A stretch of 64,000 nucleotides of DNA from Paraescarpia echinospica. Taxonomy: Eukaryota > Annelida > Polychaeta > Sabellida > Siboglinidae. The stretch is taken from contig CM034544.1 in assembly GCA_020002185.1 (NCBI GenBank), positions 7,221,690 to 7,285,689 of the forward strand. Reading direction: 5' to 3'. Position 1 is the stretch's first letter. The number at the start of each line of letters is the position of its first letter. Both the position numbers and the translations under genes were made by a program. Under the pieces are notes generated by a model, which saw nothing but the letters and a program-made list of their open reading frames with translations, made no database searches and was not told the origin of the DNA. Shown in pieces: positions 54,445-64,000 of this stretch.

Positions 54445-54720
54445 GGTTAGTATGTAATGCAGAGATGCTGGATGAGATGGACAGGCCACTTGGTAAGAAT
54501 GGATGCAGCAAACTAGTTAAGAGAGCAGAGGCGGAACACATGATGGACACAAAAAGGGGAAGGCCACAGCTGAGATGGGAGGGCTGTGAGAGGAGGGACA
54601 TGAGAAGGCTGGGGGAGGATGGAAGATGGAGAGAGGTGGGGCTGATAGAAGACAATGGAACGAATGAAGAGAACTAGTGGTTTAACAATATTGCACCTTG
54701 CTCTCTCCTCTCTACAGCAG
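54445..54720 (+). pseudogene. C-terminal LINE fragment, family A, intronic
   Basis: Reads RWTGHLVRMDAA-type sequence, KRAEAEHMMDTKRGRPQLRW, RRDMRRLGEDGRWREVGLIE: the same wording as the fragment at 5203-5870. 5'-truncated and in sense orientation within the intron. Confidence 0.75.
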
Positions 54721-55426
54721 GAAACACGAAGGAAAAACAGGGTTCGTTATAATGCGATAATCTCACCAATAAATTCGCACTAGCAGTTGGTAAATTAGTT
54801 TTATATTCTATGTTGATATTTAAGTACTGAATGCATACGAAACGTATAATTACAGGGCATACCCAGGATTGACATGTTCGGGGGTTTCCAAACGGGTATT
54901 ACCAATGGCGCGGGAATTAAATTCATATTGGGGGGGCTACCGGAGCTTCAGCACCACTGAACAAATTTCGCCGCCGCATCATATCTTCACATCATATCTT
55001 CACATCTTCCTTCACCTCGTGGCTGTCTCGGTTGGCTCGATAGCGACATCGGGATGCTGTTGAAAATATTTCCCTGCTGAGCCACTGTAGCTTCAGCCTC
55101 TCCACTGTCTGCTGTGAACTCATGACATCCGAACACAAGGGGGACAGTGCTGTTCAAAACCAAGTTATAACCCTAACCCTGTTCCCGCGCCTATGAATAT
55201 TACTGTCATCCTTCCGCGTACTCACGTACGTTGCCATCATTTTGATCATACATCAGTGCAGAAATTTGGAGGGGTTTCCGGGCAACCAACCCCCCCTCCC
55301 CGTGTATGCCCCTGCTGTACGTTACCGTATGAATCATACAATCGTGAGAAATTGTTGCGGGGTTTCCAGGCAACCAAAAATCCCCTGGATATGCCACTGA
55401 ATTACATAGGAATTGTTTCATTTCAG
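54721..55426 (+). other. Intron with a duplicated repeat motif
   Basis: 55266-55320 and 55355-55400 share GGGGTTTCC(G/A)GGCAACCAA and a CCCCTG-ATGCC-type end, two copies of a short dispersed repeat. Confidence 0.5.
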
Positions 55427-55501
55427 AACAAATCCGACTTGCGAGGGAGGAAGCAAGCAACGCGAAAGAAGAACTGAAAACTTACAAGGAAAAGCATGAA
55501 G
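55427..55501 (+). CDS. Coiled-coil exon 3
   Basis: 75 nt, phase 1 to phase 1 (acceptor TTTCATTTCAG; donor G|GTAAGT). It encodes QIRLAREEASNAKEELKTYK and a short end. Its first 25 nt are nearly identical to exon 2, evidence of tandem exon duplication. Highly charged, suited to coiled-coil oligomerisation. Confidence 0.78.
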
Positions 55502-56269
55502 GTAAGTGGTGAAATTACTTCAGTTGTCAGAGAATAGTAGTTTTTAAAGAAAACAATTTTAATATGAATGTCATTAAAATTTGATATGGCCAACAACAAT
55601 GGATGTTATGAAAAAAATCAATATACAATTCTGTAGATTAGTTTCGTGTAATACATTCCTCTTTAAAACCGAAGCGAAAGTCTACGTTTGGTGTTAAGCA
55701 CCTGAAAGAATTAATGCAAGCGCTAACCATTTGCAACTATGATCACAATTTTCACGTTAGTGGTTTACTCAGAAGTTGGTCTCACAGTGGAAGAATCTAA
55801 TGAAAACTTTGATATCATGAAGGCTGACATATTAACACAGTTAATGTGAAATGACTGATAATGTATATCTATTACCATAGTTAATGTGGTTTACTGTTCG
55901 CATAAATTATACAAATATCTTCATAATCGTGGACATTATGGCCTTTTATTGAAAAGTGTTGAGGTTGCGCACTAATTAGTTAATATTGACTAATTAATTA
56001 AATTATTTGTTAATATGTATTTATTACCATTATTAATGCGGTTATACACATTGCATAATATGTATAAATATCTTCATAATCATGCACATTACGGCTTTTT
56101 ACTTAAATGTTTTGGTATGTCGAGGTTGCGTGCTAATTACCCAATGTTGACTAATTAATTAAATTATTATTATTGACGCGGATAAACGAGCAGCGGGTTT
56201 TTTGTAAGCATTTGCTGAAAAGAAAATACAAAAATGACAGTAAGAAGAATTCTTCCTTGTCTGTTTCAG
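55502..56269 (+). other. Intron
   Basis: AT-rich; a diverged direct repeat (TTAATATGTATTTATTACCAT and similar) near 55855-56045. No NACHT-like coding sequence is present. Confidence 0.6.
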
Positions 56270-56302
56270 CGGTGGCTGCACTTAAAGTTGTCGCCCAGCC
56301 AG
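56270..56302 (+). CDS. Probable 33-nt micro-exon
   Basis: Acceptor CCTTGTCTGTTTCAG and donor G|GTTTGT surround 11 codons (VAALKVVAQP core) with phase 1 at both ends. It is supported by the strong acceptor and phase fit only; it could be skipped without changing frame. Confidence 0.5.
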
Positions 56303-56887
56303 GTTTGTCTCCATATTCTTTCTGCTTCCACACGACGTTCCATAATTTCCTTCTCAACCTGTTACTTTCGAATTTGTCAGCTTGTTTGTCTCCACAATGG
56401 ACAGTTGACGTCCCCCATCATTGAAATTCACACATTATAGACCAGCTTAAGCAACAGACAATGACTTTGTACGGAAGATGTTTTGAGGAACTTACATATT
56501 CTGACAGAATACAAATGGTCGCTTTGTAGAGGAGCCTTGTTATAGTTATCTATAATGTGTAGGCCTATATATTGTAATACTGAATTTGAAATATAATAGA
56601 ATGTTTCCGCTATAAGTTCCATGCTCTTCTGAACGTATCGCGACACTTTAAACGTAGCTTGTAAATTTAACTTATCTCATATGTAGCTGCAATGCAGTTT
56701 CAGATATAAGTTCCAAACGGTCAGAAATTACCAGTTTAGCGCATGCGTTTTCATGGGAGATTTGGCAGGTATACTATATCATTGACCCAATCAAGAGTAA
56801 CTTGCTGGGGACGTATGTAGTTTGTACGTGGAGACATGAACAAGCAGCTATATTTAACCGCTCTTTGTCGCATGTTTTATTGTCCAG

Positions 56888-57104
56888 CGGAAGATGAAAG
56901 CAGCGAGGATTCGAAGCATCGGAAGCTGCGCGTCATCTCCCTTCTACGACAATTCCAGGACCCGGCTTTGTGGGACACCGTGTCTCAACACATCCTCACA
57001 AACGGGAAGTTAAATCTCAGTGGCGTCACCCTCGATGTACAGCAAGTACAGGACGTGACGTATCTGTTGGCTTCGTGTGCAGGAAGTACTATATCCATCC
57101 TGGA
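56888..57104 (+). CDS. LRR-region entry exon
   Basis: 217 nt, entering in phase 1 (acceptor TTTTATTGTCCAG) and leaving in phase 2 (donor GA|GTGAGT). This is the switch between the phase-1 signalling part and the phase-2 LRR part. It encodes an acidic linker (EDESSEDSKHRK), a helical segment (LRVISLLRQFQDPALW) and a first LRR-like strand (LNLSGVTLDVQQV), ending LASCAGSTISIL. It resembles the segment that precedes LRRs in NLR-type proteins. Confidence 0.75.
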
Positions 57105-58984
57105 GTGAGTTCCTCAGGGGTTACAAATTATGTATTGTGTGATTTTTATTGTGTGTTTGTTCATACCAACTGACGGACGCACTTGCACATACACAACAAA
57201 CATCCAACTCGCAATGTATGCACGTGATTCCCCTGGATGCCAATATGTTTCTGAATTCAGACACCAAATTTAGGAATGCGATGAGACGTTTGCTGGATGA
57301 ATGCAGTATTTTTATGTCTGAAATTGTAATGACAACATTCGTCAGTTGTTATCAGCGGCGTACCTAAGAACTCTGAAAGCGAGGTTAAAGTGTCTGGCTT
57401 AGCCACCCATTGTTATACCAAGCTAAACCTGTAGTCGTACTTTGGAGAACAAAATTAAGAAGATTTCTGTGGGTATGGCCCATTGCTTCCATCCTAAACG
57501 TACTAGTGACGTAAATTGTGCGTAACGTGTTGTTGCGAACAGTCGTGTAAACAACGACAATAATAAAAAGGTATAACACAAATTTAAAAAGTCACATTGT
57601 ATGGTTACCTACCAAGTCGATACATATTCGCTATATAAATATATATTATAAATTTAAATTACATAATTTTGTGATAGTACCGTTGTTCTAAATAAATCAC
57701 ATTTCTACACAAATATATGGCATTGTGTCTTTCATTCAAACTTTTAATGATTAACTGATTTTAAAAGTTGCGATCTTATCGTGTAATCTTCCTAAAACAG
57801 AATGAGACCAGCAAACGTTGATATCGTACTCTTTCAAACGGATTGAGTACAATATATTTTCACGCATTTGCCTATTTTCACGTCCTTTAAACAGTCTGTG
57901 TAACTGTAAGTTGTCTGCGAAACGTGGTTTAGATAAATATTATAAAATAACACTAACAGGAAACTGGTCGCCTGTAATTACGACGTTTAACATTTCATAA
58001 GACACTTTTTCAAAACACCTGTTAAATACGTCTAGCGTTCATCTGACGATTTGCAATTCGATTCACAAAGTTTGTTGCAATGTTTGACTTTGTACTATTT
58101 TGTGTATGTAAATAACTCTGGCTGTGTTTGTACTTTGTTTGTGGATTTAATGGTGATATTAGTATAGCCTATAAGGATATAGACAAATTGTTTTCAAAAA
58201 CTGAACAGTGAAAAGGCAGCTGATATATCAATATCACAGGCGTAGCACACAGAATCGCCGCCTGGTTTGTAGCAATTGACATCAGGCTTAACTCTTAGCC
58301 CAAGACTTAGGCACTTGTTCATATCAACTTAAAATTATATTATTTATCATATCCATGACTATTGTTACAGTAAATCAACTGACATAATATGAAATATTAA
58401 TTTGTCACGTTGATATCGTTTGACACATGTTTACGAAAAATATACATTTGGCATGATTCCCTTAATTACCGTACTTTAAATGTTAATATAAACTATCTGT
58501 GTCAGTGAGTGACCGTGTCTCTGACCTCTCCATGACTTTTGCACTCCTCGTGCGAATATTGTTATAAATACGATTTCCCAGATAATAATTTATGACCTAT
58601 AGTATATACTACTACTACTACTCGTCTACTGGTACCTAATTTAATTTGTGACCGGACAACCAAATCAAGCTTTCGCTGTTAATATTGTGGCGTGTTATTC
58701 AACATACAATCTGAAAAAGTATCATGGCTATTTTGTTGATGCAATGTTTTATGATAATGTGCGTTGCAAGTGTAGCCAGCATACATGAATATATCATTTC
58801 CTACCATATTTGAAAATTATAACAGTCATCAAAGGCATATTGTAGTGTCGTCTATAAATAGTACAATAATTTACATATATATTCACTTACACTGCCTTAA
58901 TCAACAAACAATTAGAATATTTTTTATAAATGTATCGCGTGTTTGTGTATACCATTAATGTGACGTTGTTTGTTTATTTTGCAG
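57105..58984 (+). other. Intron
   Basis: 1.88 kb, AT-rich, with nothing recognised. Confidence 0.6.
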
Positions 58985-59077
58985 CCTGGACAACTGTCAT
59001 CTCCCCACTGGCAGCGGGGATGAAGTGGCTGATATGTTGGAGGCTGCAGGTTGTTTGTTGGAGTTGACAGAGCTAAG
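58985..59077 (+). CDS. LRR exon 1
   Basis: 93 nt, phase 2 to phase 2 (acceptor TTATTTTGCAG; donor AG|GTATAA). Reads LDNCHLPTGSGDEVADMLEA and ends LLELTEL: a ribonuclease-inhibitor-type leucine-rich repeat with the LxxCxL strand. Confidence 0.82.
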
Positions 59078-59612
59078 GTATAAGTTGTCATCAGGGACAT
59101 TTACGGTTTGTATTTAATGTGTGTTTCATTAATCTACATCTTAGTAAATATAACAACTTTTATACAGATAGCATTATGCATTTTGCTTTCAACGTGAATT
59201 ATGTGGTCACAAACTACGTTTACTCACATCAGTAACTTTATAATAAAATACAACAAATGGATGCCAGTAAGTAGTAATTTTTAAAATTAGGTGTAATTAA
59301 TAAATATGTAAAGACCATTCATGGAAAGTTTATGCAATTCAACATTTTGTTTGTTTCCTGAAACTTTACATTATTTTCAAAGTAAACTTTTCGTGCTATG
59401 TCGAATCTACGTTTTAGAAACAACGTAACAAACACGTCAACAAGACGCGTCGTCTTTTGACATTTCACGGATTATTCCTTCACAAAGTCGCTTTATTCAG
59501 GTCTGCACGAAGAGACAAATGTCGAGTGAGTTTAGTGGGATGTGTTTAATGTGTTGTATTGAGTGAACTGTTGAACTGATGTTGCAGTCATTTAGATGTG
59601 ATGTTTGTTTAG

Positions 59613-59696
59613 ACTCTACGGCAACGACCTCCACGGCCGACCGATGTCCGCCGTCGCCGGCAATATCGACCACTGGCCGCGGCTGAGGCTACTGGG
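59613..59696 (+). CDS. LRR exon 2
   Basis: 84 nt = 28 codons, phase 2 to 2 (acceptor GTTTGTTTAG; donor GG|GTATGT). Reads LYGNDLHGRPMSAVAGNIDH then WPRLRLL, a 28-residue RI-type LRR. Confidence 0.85.
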
Positions 59697-59930
59697 GTAT
59701 GTTAGATTACATTGAACTGATAATGTCTGACATCTCATTAACTACAACAAACTTGTTATTAACTCGCCATTTATAAACACATCTCGCAATATTGTCAACG
59801 GATTCTAAACATTGAGACTTTTGTCACAAAAGTGGGTGTTGATAATGACAGCATCTTGATCATGTGACTAGTTTGTTTACTTGTGAGTGTTACTGTTAGA
59901 TACTAAATAAACAGTTGTGTTTGTTAACAG

Positions 59931-60014
59931 CCTGAACCGGTGCAACCTTGATGACACAGACGTTGGCCGTCTGGTGACAACTCTGCCGTCAGCGACGTCG
60001 TTGAAGTTGTTATG
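59931..60014 (+). CDS. LRR exon 3
   Basis: 84 nt, phase 2 to 2 (acceptor TTTGTTAACAG; donor TG|GTGAGG). Reads LNRCNLDDTDVGRLVTTLPS then ATSLKLL. Confidence 0.87.
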
Positions 60015-60049
60015 GTGAGGAGAGTCCTGAAGCCTACAGCACACGCACT

Positions 60050-60235
60050 AACACGTATCAACACTGGGCACACAACACACATGCACGTACACACGCATTA
60101 ACACGTATCAACACTGGACACACAACACACGCATGTACACACGCATTAACACGTATCAACACTGGACACACAACACACGCATTAACATGTATCAACACTT
60201 GGCACACTACACACACTAACTTACACACAAGTACG
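60050..60235. repeat. ACAC-rich minisatellite in an intron
   Basis: Three to four copies with ACACGTATCAACACTGG and CACACAACACACG at about 48-58-bp spacing. Confidence 0.85.
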
Positions 60236-60533
60236 TACACACAATCTAATTAACCTGTACACACAAGACAAGTAGACACCCGCGATATAACATATGTTAC
60301 TATGACGTACATACACACGTAATAACACACGCATGCACGCACGCAGTAACACACGCACGTGGACTTTTAAAATAGACTCGCATAATCATACTAAGCAACA
60401 CGTTCTTACACAAAATTCAAAAACGTTTTAGCAATAATACTATGTCACTTCCCGTGCTTTGTGTTCCTGTCATTTGTGTCACCACTGTACACTGTACAAA
60501 TGTCACAATGTCAACGAACTGTTCTGGTGACAG

Positions 60534-60617
60534 GCTTGGTTCCAACTCCATCAAAGACGTCACCGCCAGGCGCGTGACAGAGACGGTTGTGACATTACCG
60601 GCATTTTGCACACTCAG
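60534..60617 (+). CDS. LRR exon 4
   Basis: 84 nt, phase 2 to 2 (acceptor TTCTGGTGACAG; donor AG|GTAGGA). Reads LGSNSIKDVTARRVTETVVT then LPAFCTL. Confidence 0.87.
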
Positions 60618-61147
60618 GTAGGATGTTACGTTCTCTTTATAAACTGCCGTCTACCCTGACATCGGGTAATTACCCCGCACCCTGTCTCCTGTCACCACAT
60701 TTTCCCACCAGTGACACCAACTTTTCCCCTCCGAGTTTCTGTCCTCAAATTCCCTTCATGCGAATGTGACACTTTGTTTCTTTTCACATTCAATGTCTTA
60801 CTGGAAACTTCTTTTCAGAAAACGTGTCAAACTGTTGCCGCGTCAAACGTCACCAAATCTAGCTTAGTGAACGCGTGTGTTGTCACCAAAGGGTCTTATT
60901 ATTGTCAACTGTGTCGTCACAATTCAACAATTAATTAATTTTATTGTTCAGTTTATAAATTGGTAAACTGTGTAAAAATGTGACGGAGTTTTCAGAAGGA
61001 ACTTTCCCCGGCCACAACAACCAGAGACTGACAGGAACAAATAATTCCCTCCGTGGTATGGCGTCAACTGGGCCGGGTGTGTACGTAGAACTGTTGGGGG
61101 GTAATCACCCTTGTGTAATCACCCCAAGGGTAACTCTTCTGTTGCAG

Positions 61148-61231
61148 TCTGTTCAACAACTGGCTAAGCGAGGCGGGCGTTGCGAGGTTGAGGAAAGCAG
61201 TGCGACAAACACCCCGGGTGTGGTTGGCGAG
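61148..61231 (+). CDS. LRR exon 5
   Basis: 84 nt, phase 2 to 2 (acceptor CTTCTGTTGCAG; donor AG|GTGAGT). Reads LFNNWLSEAGVARLRKAVRQ then TPRVWLA. Confidence 0.87.
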
Positions 61232-61345
61232 GTGAGTAGCAGCACACTTGATGACATTATTGCCGCTGTCACATCGTGTGTGAGTTGACACGAGTGGAGG
61301 GAGACAGGCGACAGTTAGTTTAGAAGTCGTTGTGTCTTGTTGCAG

Positions 61346-61594
61346 TGTCGACTTGCAGCGTCCACAGGGCCAAGGCGCCAGGCACCCTGACCCCATCGTG
61401 CACAACCAACGCTGTGTGGACCAGCTCCAGCCCACCCTGACCCGCCTAGAAACACGCCCCCTGGCGGGCAGGGGTCAGTGGTGGGGCAAAGACGTGGACG
61501 CGCTAGAAGAGTGGCTCGACATAGAGCAGAAGACAGGCTACATGAGGCGAAGGCTGAGAGAGAGTCATAAAACTAATTGTCACCACCACCTCAG
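61346..61594 (+). CDS. C-terminal extension exon
   Basis: 249 nt, phase 2 to 2 (acceptor TGTCTTGTTGCAG; donor AG|GTAAGC). It encodes 83 residues of no recognised domain: a Gln/Pro/His-rich start (VDLQRPQGQGARHPDP), then WWGKDVDALEEWLDIEQKTG and a basic end (YMRRRLRESHKTN). The middle looks helical. Confidence 0.75.
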
Positions 61595-61836
61595 GTAAGC
61601 ACCCACGACACACCTCCTGTGACAACTCCACCTGATATTAACACAATTTATGGGAGCTCAAGTCATATTGGAACTGCACAAAAATGTACTTTTAGAAGTC
61701 AGTGCAAAAATAATCTACTATTTTAAATGTCCAAGTCGAGTGAGTCGCCACAGAGTTAATGATGCATATTACTCGTATTTGTGGAGATCAAATATGGCAC
61801 TCATTATGTGGACACATTGTTTTTGTTCTTAATCAG

Positions 61837-61912
61837 TACCTTTCCATTGAATGTCCGTCACGCCCTCACACCACTGTCACTGGGGCAACCAGATTCACCC
61901 CGGCAAGGGTAA
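61837..61912 (+). CDS. Probable last coding exon
   Basis: A long pyrimidine tract and acceptor (TTTTTGTTCTTAATCAG) end at 61836. The phase-2 entry gives S-TFPLNVRHALTPLSLGQPD and a few residues, then TAA at 61910-61912. From the DEATH exon to this stop the exons sum to 1502 nt, i.e. 499 residues plus the entry remainder. Support is the acceptor, phase and the downstream AATAAA. Confidence 0.6.
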
Positions 61913-62234
61913 ACACTGTCTGACAACTATTTCTGGTCCACATTAATTTATTCCAGCCCTGGCCACTTGAAACAATGTATCGAGTTGACTGATAAATAGA
62001 TATATTAATCGAGGGATCGTTTCAAAATCAAAGTGCAGGTGTTTGTTAGAAATAGGTCACGGACTCGCTCAAAGGTAATAAATGCACGTTCACTGATTTT
62101 GCTTCATTTTTAAACACAATCTTGAATTAATAGTTTTAATACATTTTAGTCAATGGCAAAATCAACATCAAACTTTAGTGAAAACACAAATATAATTTAT
62201 GATTTTCTTATTAGGCCCTATTTTTTTATGTTTT

Positions 62235-62240
62235 AATAAA
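62235..62240 (+). promoter_or_regulatory. Candidate polyadenylation signal AATAAA
   Basis: AATAAAATCAATAAAC about 320 nt after the proposed stop, in an AT-rich tail. The motif is common by chance. Confidence 0.4.
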
Positions 62241-62259
62241 ATCAATAAACAAAATGCTT

Positions 62260-63690
62260 ACATAAGTAATTAGTATATGTCGCGATTGTAGTCCGTGCAT
62301 AATATTCCTGGTTCAGATTGTTTTATTCCTTCATTGACACTGAATGTTATTAATTGTTACAAGTTTACTATAAATAGAATAGATCCAATCGGGGCTGGTT
62401 TCAAAATCAACCATCCGCGTGTTACAAATAGGCCAAGAGCTGGGTCAAAAGTCAGGTATACAAATGTTTGTGTGTTAGATGAATCTACTTGTAAATCGAT
62501 CTTGCATACATTTAGCTGATTTGATTTGTATATAAATTAAGGCCAGACATGGCAGGTGATTGGGTTATTTTTTTATTTGCCCAAATTGTTTAATTTCTTT
62601 TGCCCAAAATATTCAATGAATCATACTGAATAAAAAATATATGGAACTATGTGGCCAGACCCCTGTTTCCATGGTAACAAACAAAATATTGTGAAATCAT
62701 CAGAGCATTTTTCCATGTTTTGTTTTTATTTTTTAAATAATTTTTTGGTAAAGTGCAAAAAACTTTTTATGCAACAAATATACTTATATCTTTCACACAA
62801 TTGATAATTTTTTTTTAAGTCTGATCCTTTCACAGAATAGATTCTGCTGAATGCAACACTAAAAATCTGATTTGTATAGCATAATTACTCGCAGAGATAT
62901 CTCATTTCCATAATCTGGCAAAAGGCCATTTTGAGTATTTTTGGTCAAAAAACACCATTTCACATGGGGTGTTTTTCTGGTCTTAAGGGATTTCATAGTT
63001 CGTGTCATGGTGAGTAGTGTTGCTGTTTGAAACAGTAGGTAAAAGTGGACAGAGGAGATGGTCCCACATTGACTCGAGGCTATATTTGGCAGAGATAGAT
63101 CGTAGAAATTGGTGGTGCAAAAAAGTTTATAAACAAGTGGAATTACTGATTGATAAGTATTATTCTTGCCTTAATATCGTTCATAAAGTTGCAGTAAACA
63201 TTGAGTAGCAGCTGTGCTTAAAGTTAGTTAGTTAAAGTATTTTACAACACTTTAGTCTAGTGAGTGATAATAGGGTAACTTAGCCTTCGATAAGTTGTAA
63301 ACAAGATTTAACAAACCTGATTATGTGGTAGAATATATAGGAGAAAAAGTAACAACCATATAATTCCTTTCATAAGATAATATCTGTGTAAGCCAGTACT
63401 TGCTAGATATTTTGATTAGGTAGAATTAAGCAAGGGCGATAGCCGGGCGAACTCCAGATTGTTTATGTAGATAGAGTCCTACGTATTCTCTAGGGCGCGA
63501 CGTAACCTAAATAAATAAAGCAGCCTAACGTAACGTAATTGATTGTATTTAAATTAGGTCACTACCGGAAATGTTAGCGTTCGTGATAGGATAGATAGTC
63601 AGCTATGTAATTAAAATCTGTAACATAAAGTGTGCTGTAGTACACAGGAAACAGTCTTTATAAAGACTAAGTTAGATAAATTATTAAATA
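62260..63690. other. AT-rich intergenic stretch
   Basis: No gene seen. 63480-63525 has CGCGACGTAACC and AATAAATAAAG, which could belong to a leader or LTR of the element whose frame begins at 63695; no repeat partner is inside the window. Confidence 0.45.
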
Positions 63691-63694
63691 AATT

Positions 63695-64000
63695 ATGATA
63701 GTGATGTGGCGCCTTGCAAGCGGCAAGACAAGGCACTTGGTGTGCGATCATTGCCACAGCTGGGTAGATTTTGCATTGTCCGGCTGTGGGAAATCATGGG
63801 CAGAAACCATGGAGGAGGGATTCACCATTCCGTGCATTGGGTGTTGGAAGGTGGAGATAGTTAGGTTGACAGATATTGTGAAGGGGATGGAGATGGGAAT
63901 TAATGAGGAAACAGGTGGAATTGAGAGAGACGACATGGAGAAAGGTGGGAATACTGCAAGGCTGAAGGAGAATAGCAGTGGCAAGAAGACTGAGGAAAGG
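63695..64000 (+). CDS. Partial open frame with two CxxC pairs, possibly of a mobile element; runs off the window
   Basis: Open from ATG 63695 (a second ATG at 63704) for 102 codons to the window end. Reads LVCDHCHSWVDFALSGCGKS, WAETMEEGFTIPCIGC, then a charged helical stretch (MEMGINEETGGIERDDME) and a Lys/Glu-rich end. CDHC and CIGC could bind one zinc ion. Composition and context (no introns, TE-rich locus) suggest the N-terminus of an element-encoded, gag-like or ORF1-like protein. I do not recognise the family. Confidence 0.5.
   Translation, partial: MIVMWRLASGKTRHLVCDHCHSWVDFALSGCGKSWAETMEEGFTIPCIGCWKVEIVRLTDIVKGMEMGINEETGGIERDDMEKGGNTARLKENSSGKKTEER

Overview
The window is animal nuclear DNA, not bacterial or viral. 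It has spliced genes with short phase-consistent exons, long AT-rich introns, non-LTR and LTR retrotransposons, tRNA-derived SINEs and many micro- and minisatellites. The gene families (sushi/CCP receptor, DEATH plus leucine-rich-repeat protein) and the mixture of RTE, CR1-like and Gypsy elements suggest a marine invertebrate. A mollusc or similar lophotrochozoan is most likely and a lancelet is possible; the sequence alone does not settle it. About nine tenths of the window is non-coding or mobile DNA.

Layout. 1-3.4 kb: the 3' part of a gene for a single-pass membrane protein with at least two CCP domains, with a dead CR1-like LINE in an intron. 3.4-8.8 kb: minisatellites, a LINE fragment and two copies of an unknown decayed coding remnant. 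8.9-12.1 kb: an RTE-type retrotransposon broken by four stops and one frameshift. 12.1-20.9 kb: a pseudo-exon and then repeats. 20.98-25.30 kb: a very young Gypsy element with identical 181-bp LTRs, AACAC target duplication and a damaged integrase. 25.3-28 kb: a SINE and an AACGTT-rich repeat. 28.0-36.5 kb: one minus-strand LINE split in two by a 6.44-kb insertion with short inverted ends and TA on each side; the insertion carries further nested repeats. 37.26-39.08 kb: a 1.8-kb element with 452-bp terminal direct repeats and CTACAGG flanks. 39-44 kb: repeats only. 44.31-48.74 kb: a second young Gypsy element on the minus strand, with an intact pol and a canonical -1 slippery heptamer in the gag/pol overlap.

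49.9-62.2 kb holds the most interesting gene, on the plus strand. Eleven recognisable exons join in consistent phase (phase 1 through the DEATH and coiled-coil part, phase 2 through the LRR part). They encode about 499 residues: DEATH domain, three short coiled-coil exons, ribonuclease-inhibitor-type LRRs (four exons of exactly 84 nt) and a C-terminal tail. No NACHT ATPase lies between DEATH and LRR. About 0.9 kb upstream is a 14-copy, 75-bp tandem array. Each unit carries a start codon in strong Kozak context, 17-18 codons and a phase-1 splice donor that fits the phase-1 acceptor of the DEATH exon. I propose that the array is a tandemly amplified first coding exon, so that choice of donor and start could give N-terminal tails of variable length, all in frame.

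The window ends inside an open reading frame (63695 onward) with two CxxC pairs, possibly the start of another mobile element. The only likely host genes are the CCP membrane protein and the DEATH-coil-LRR protein, both of types often used in innate immune recognition or signalling; that role is inferred from family.
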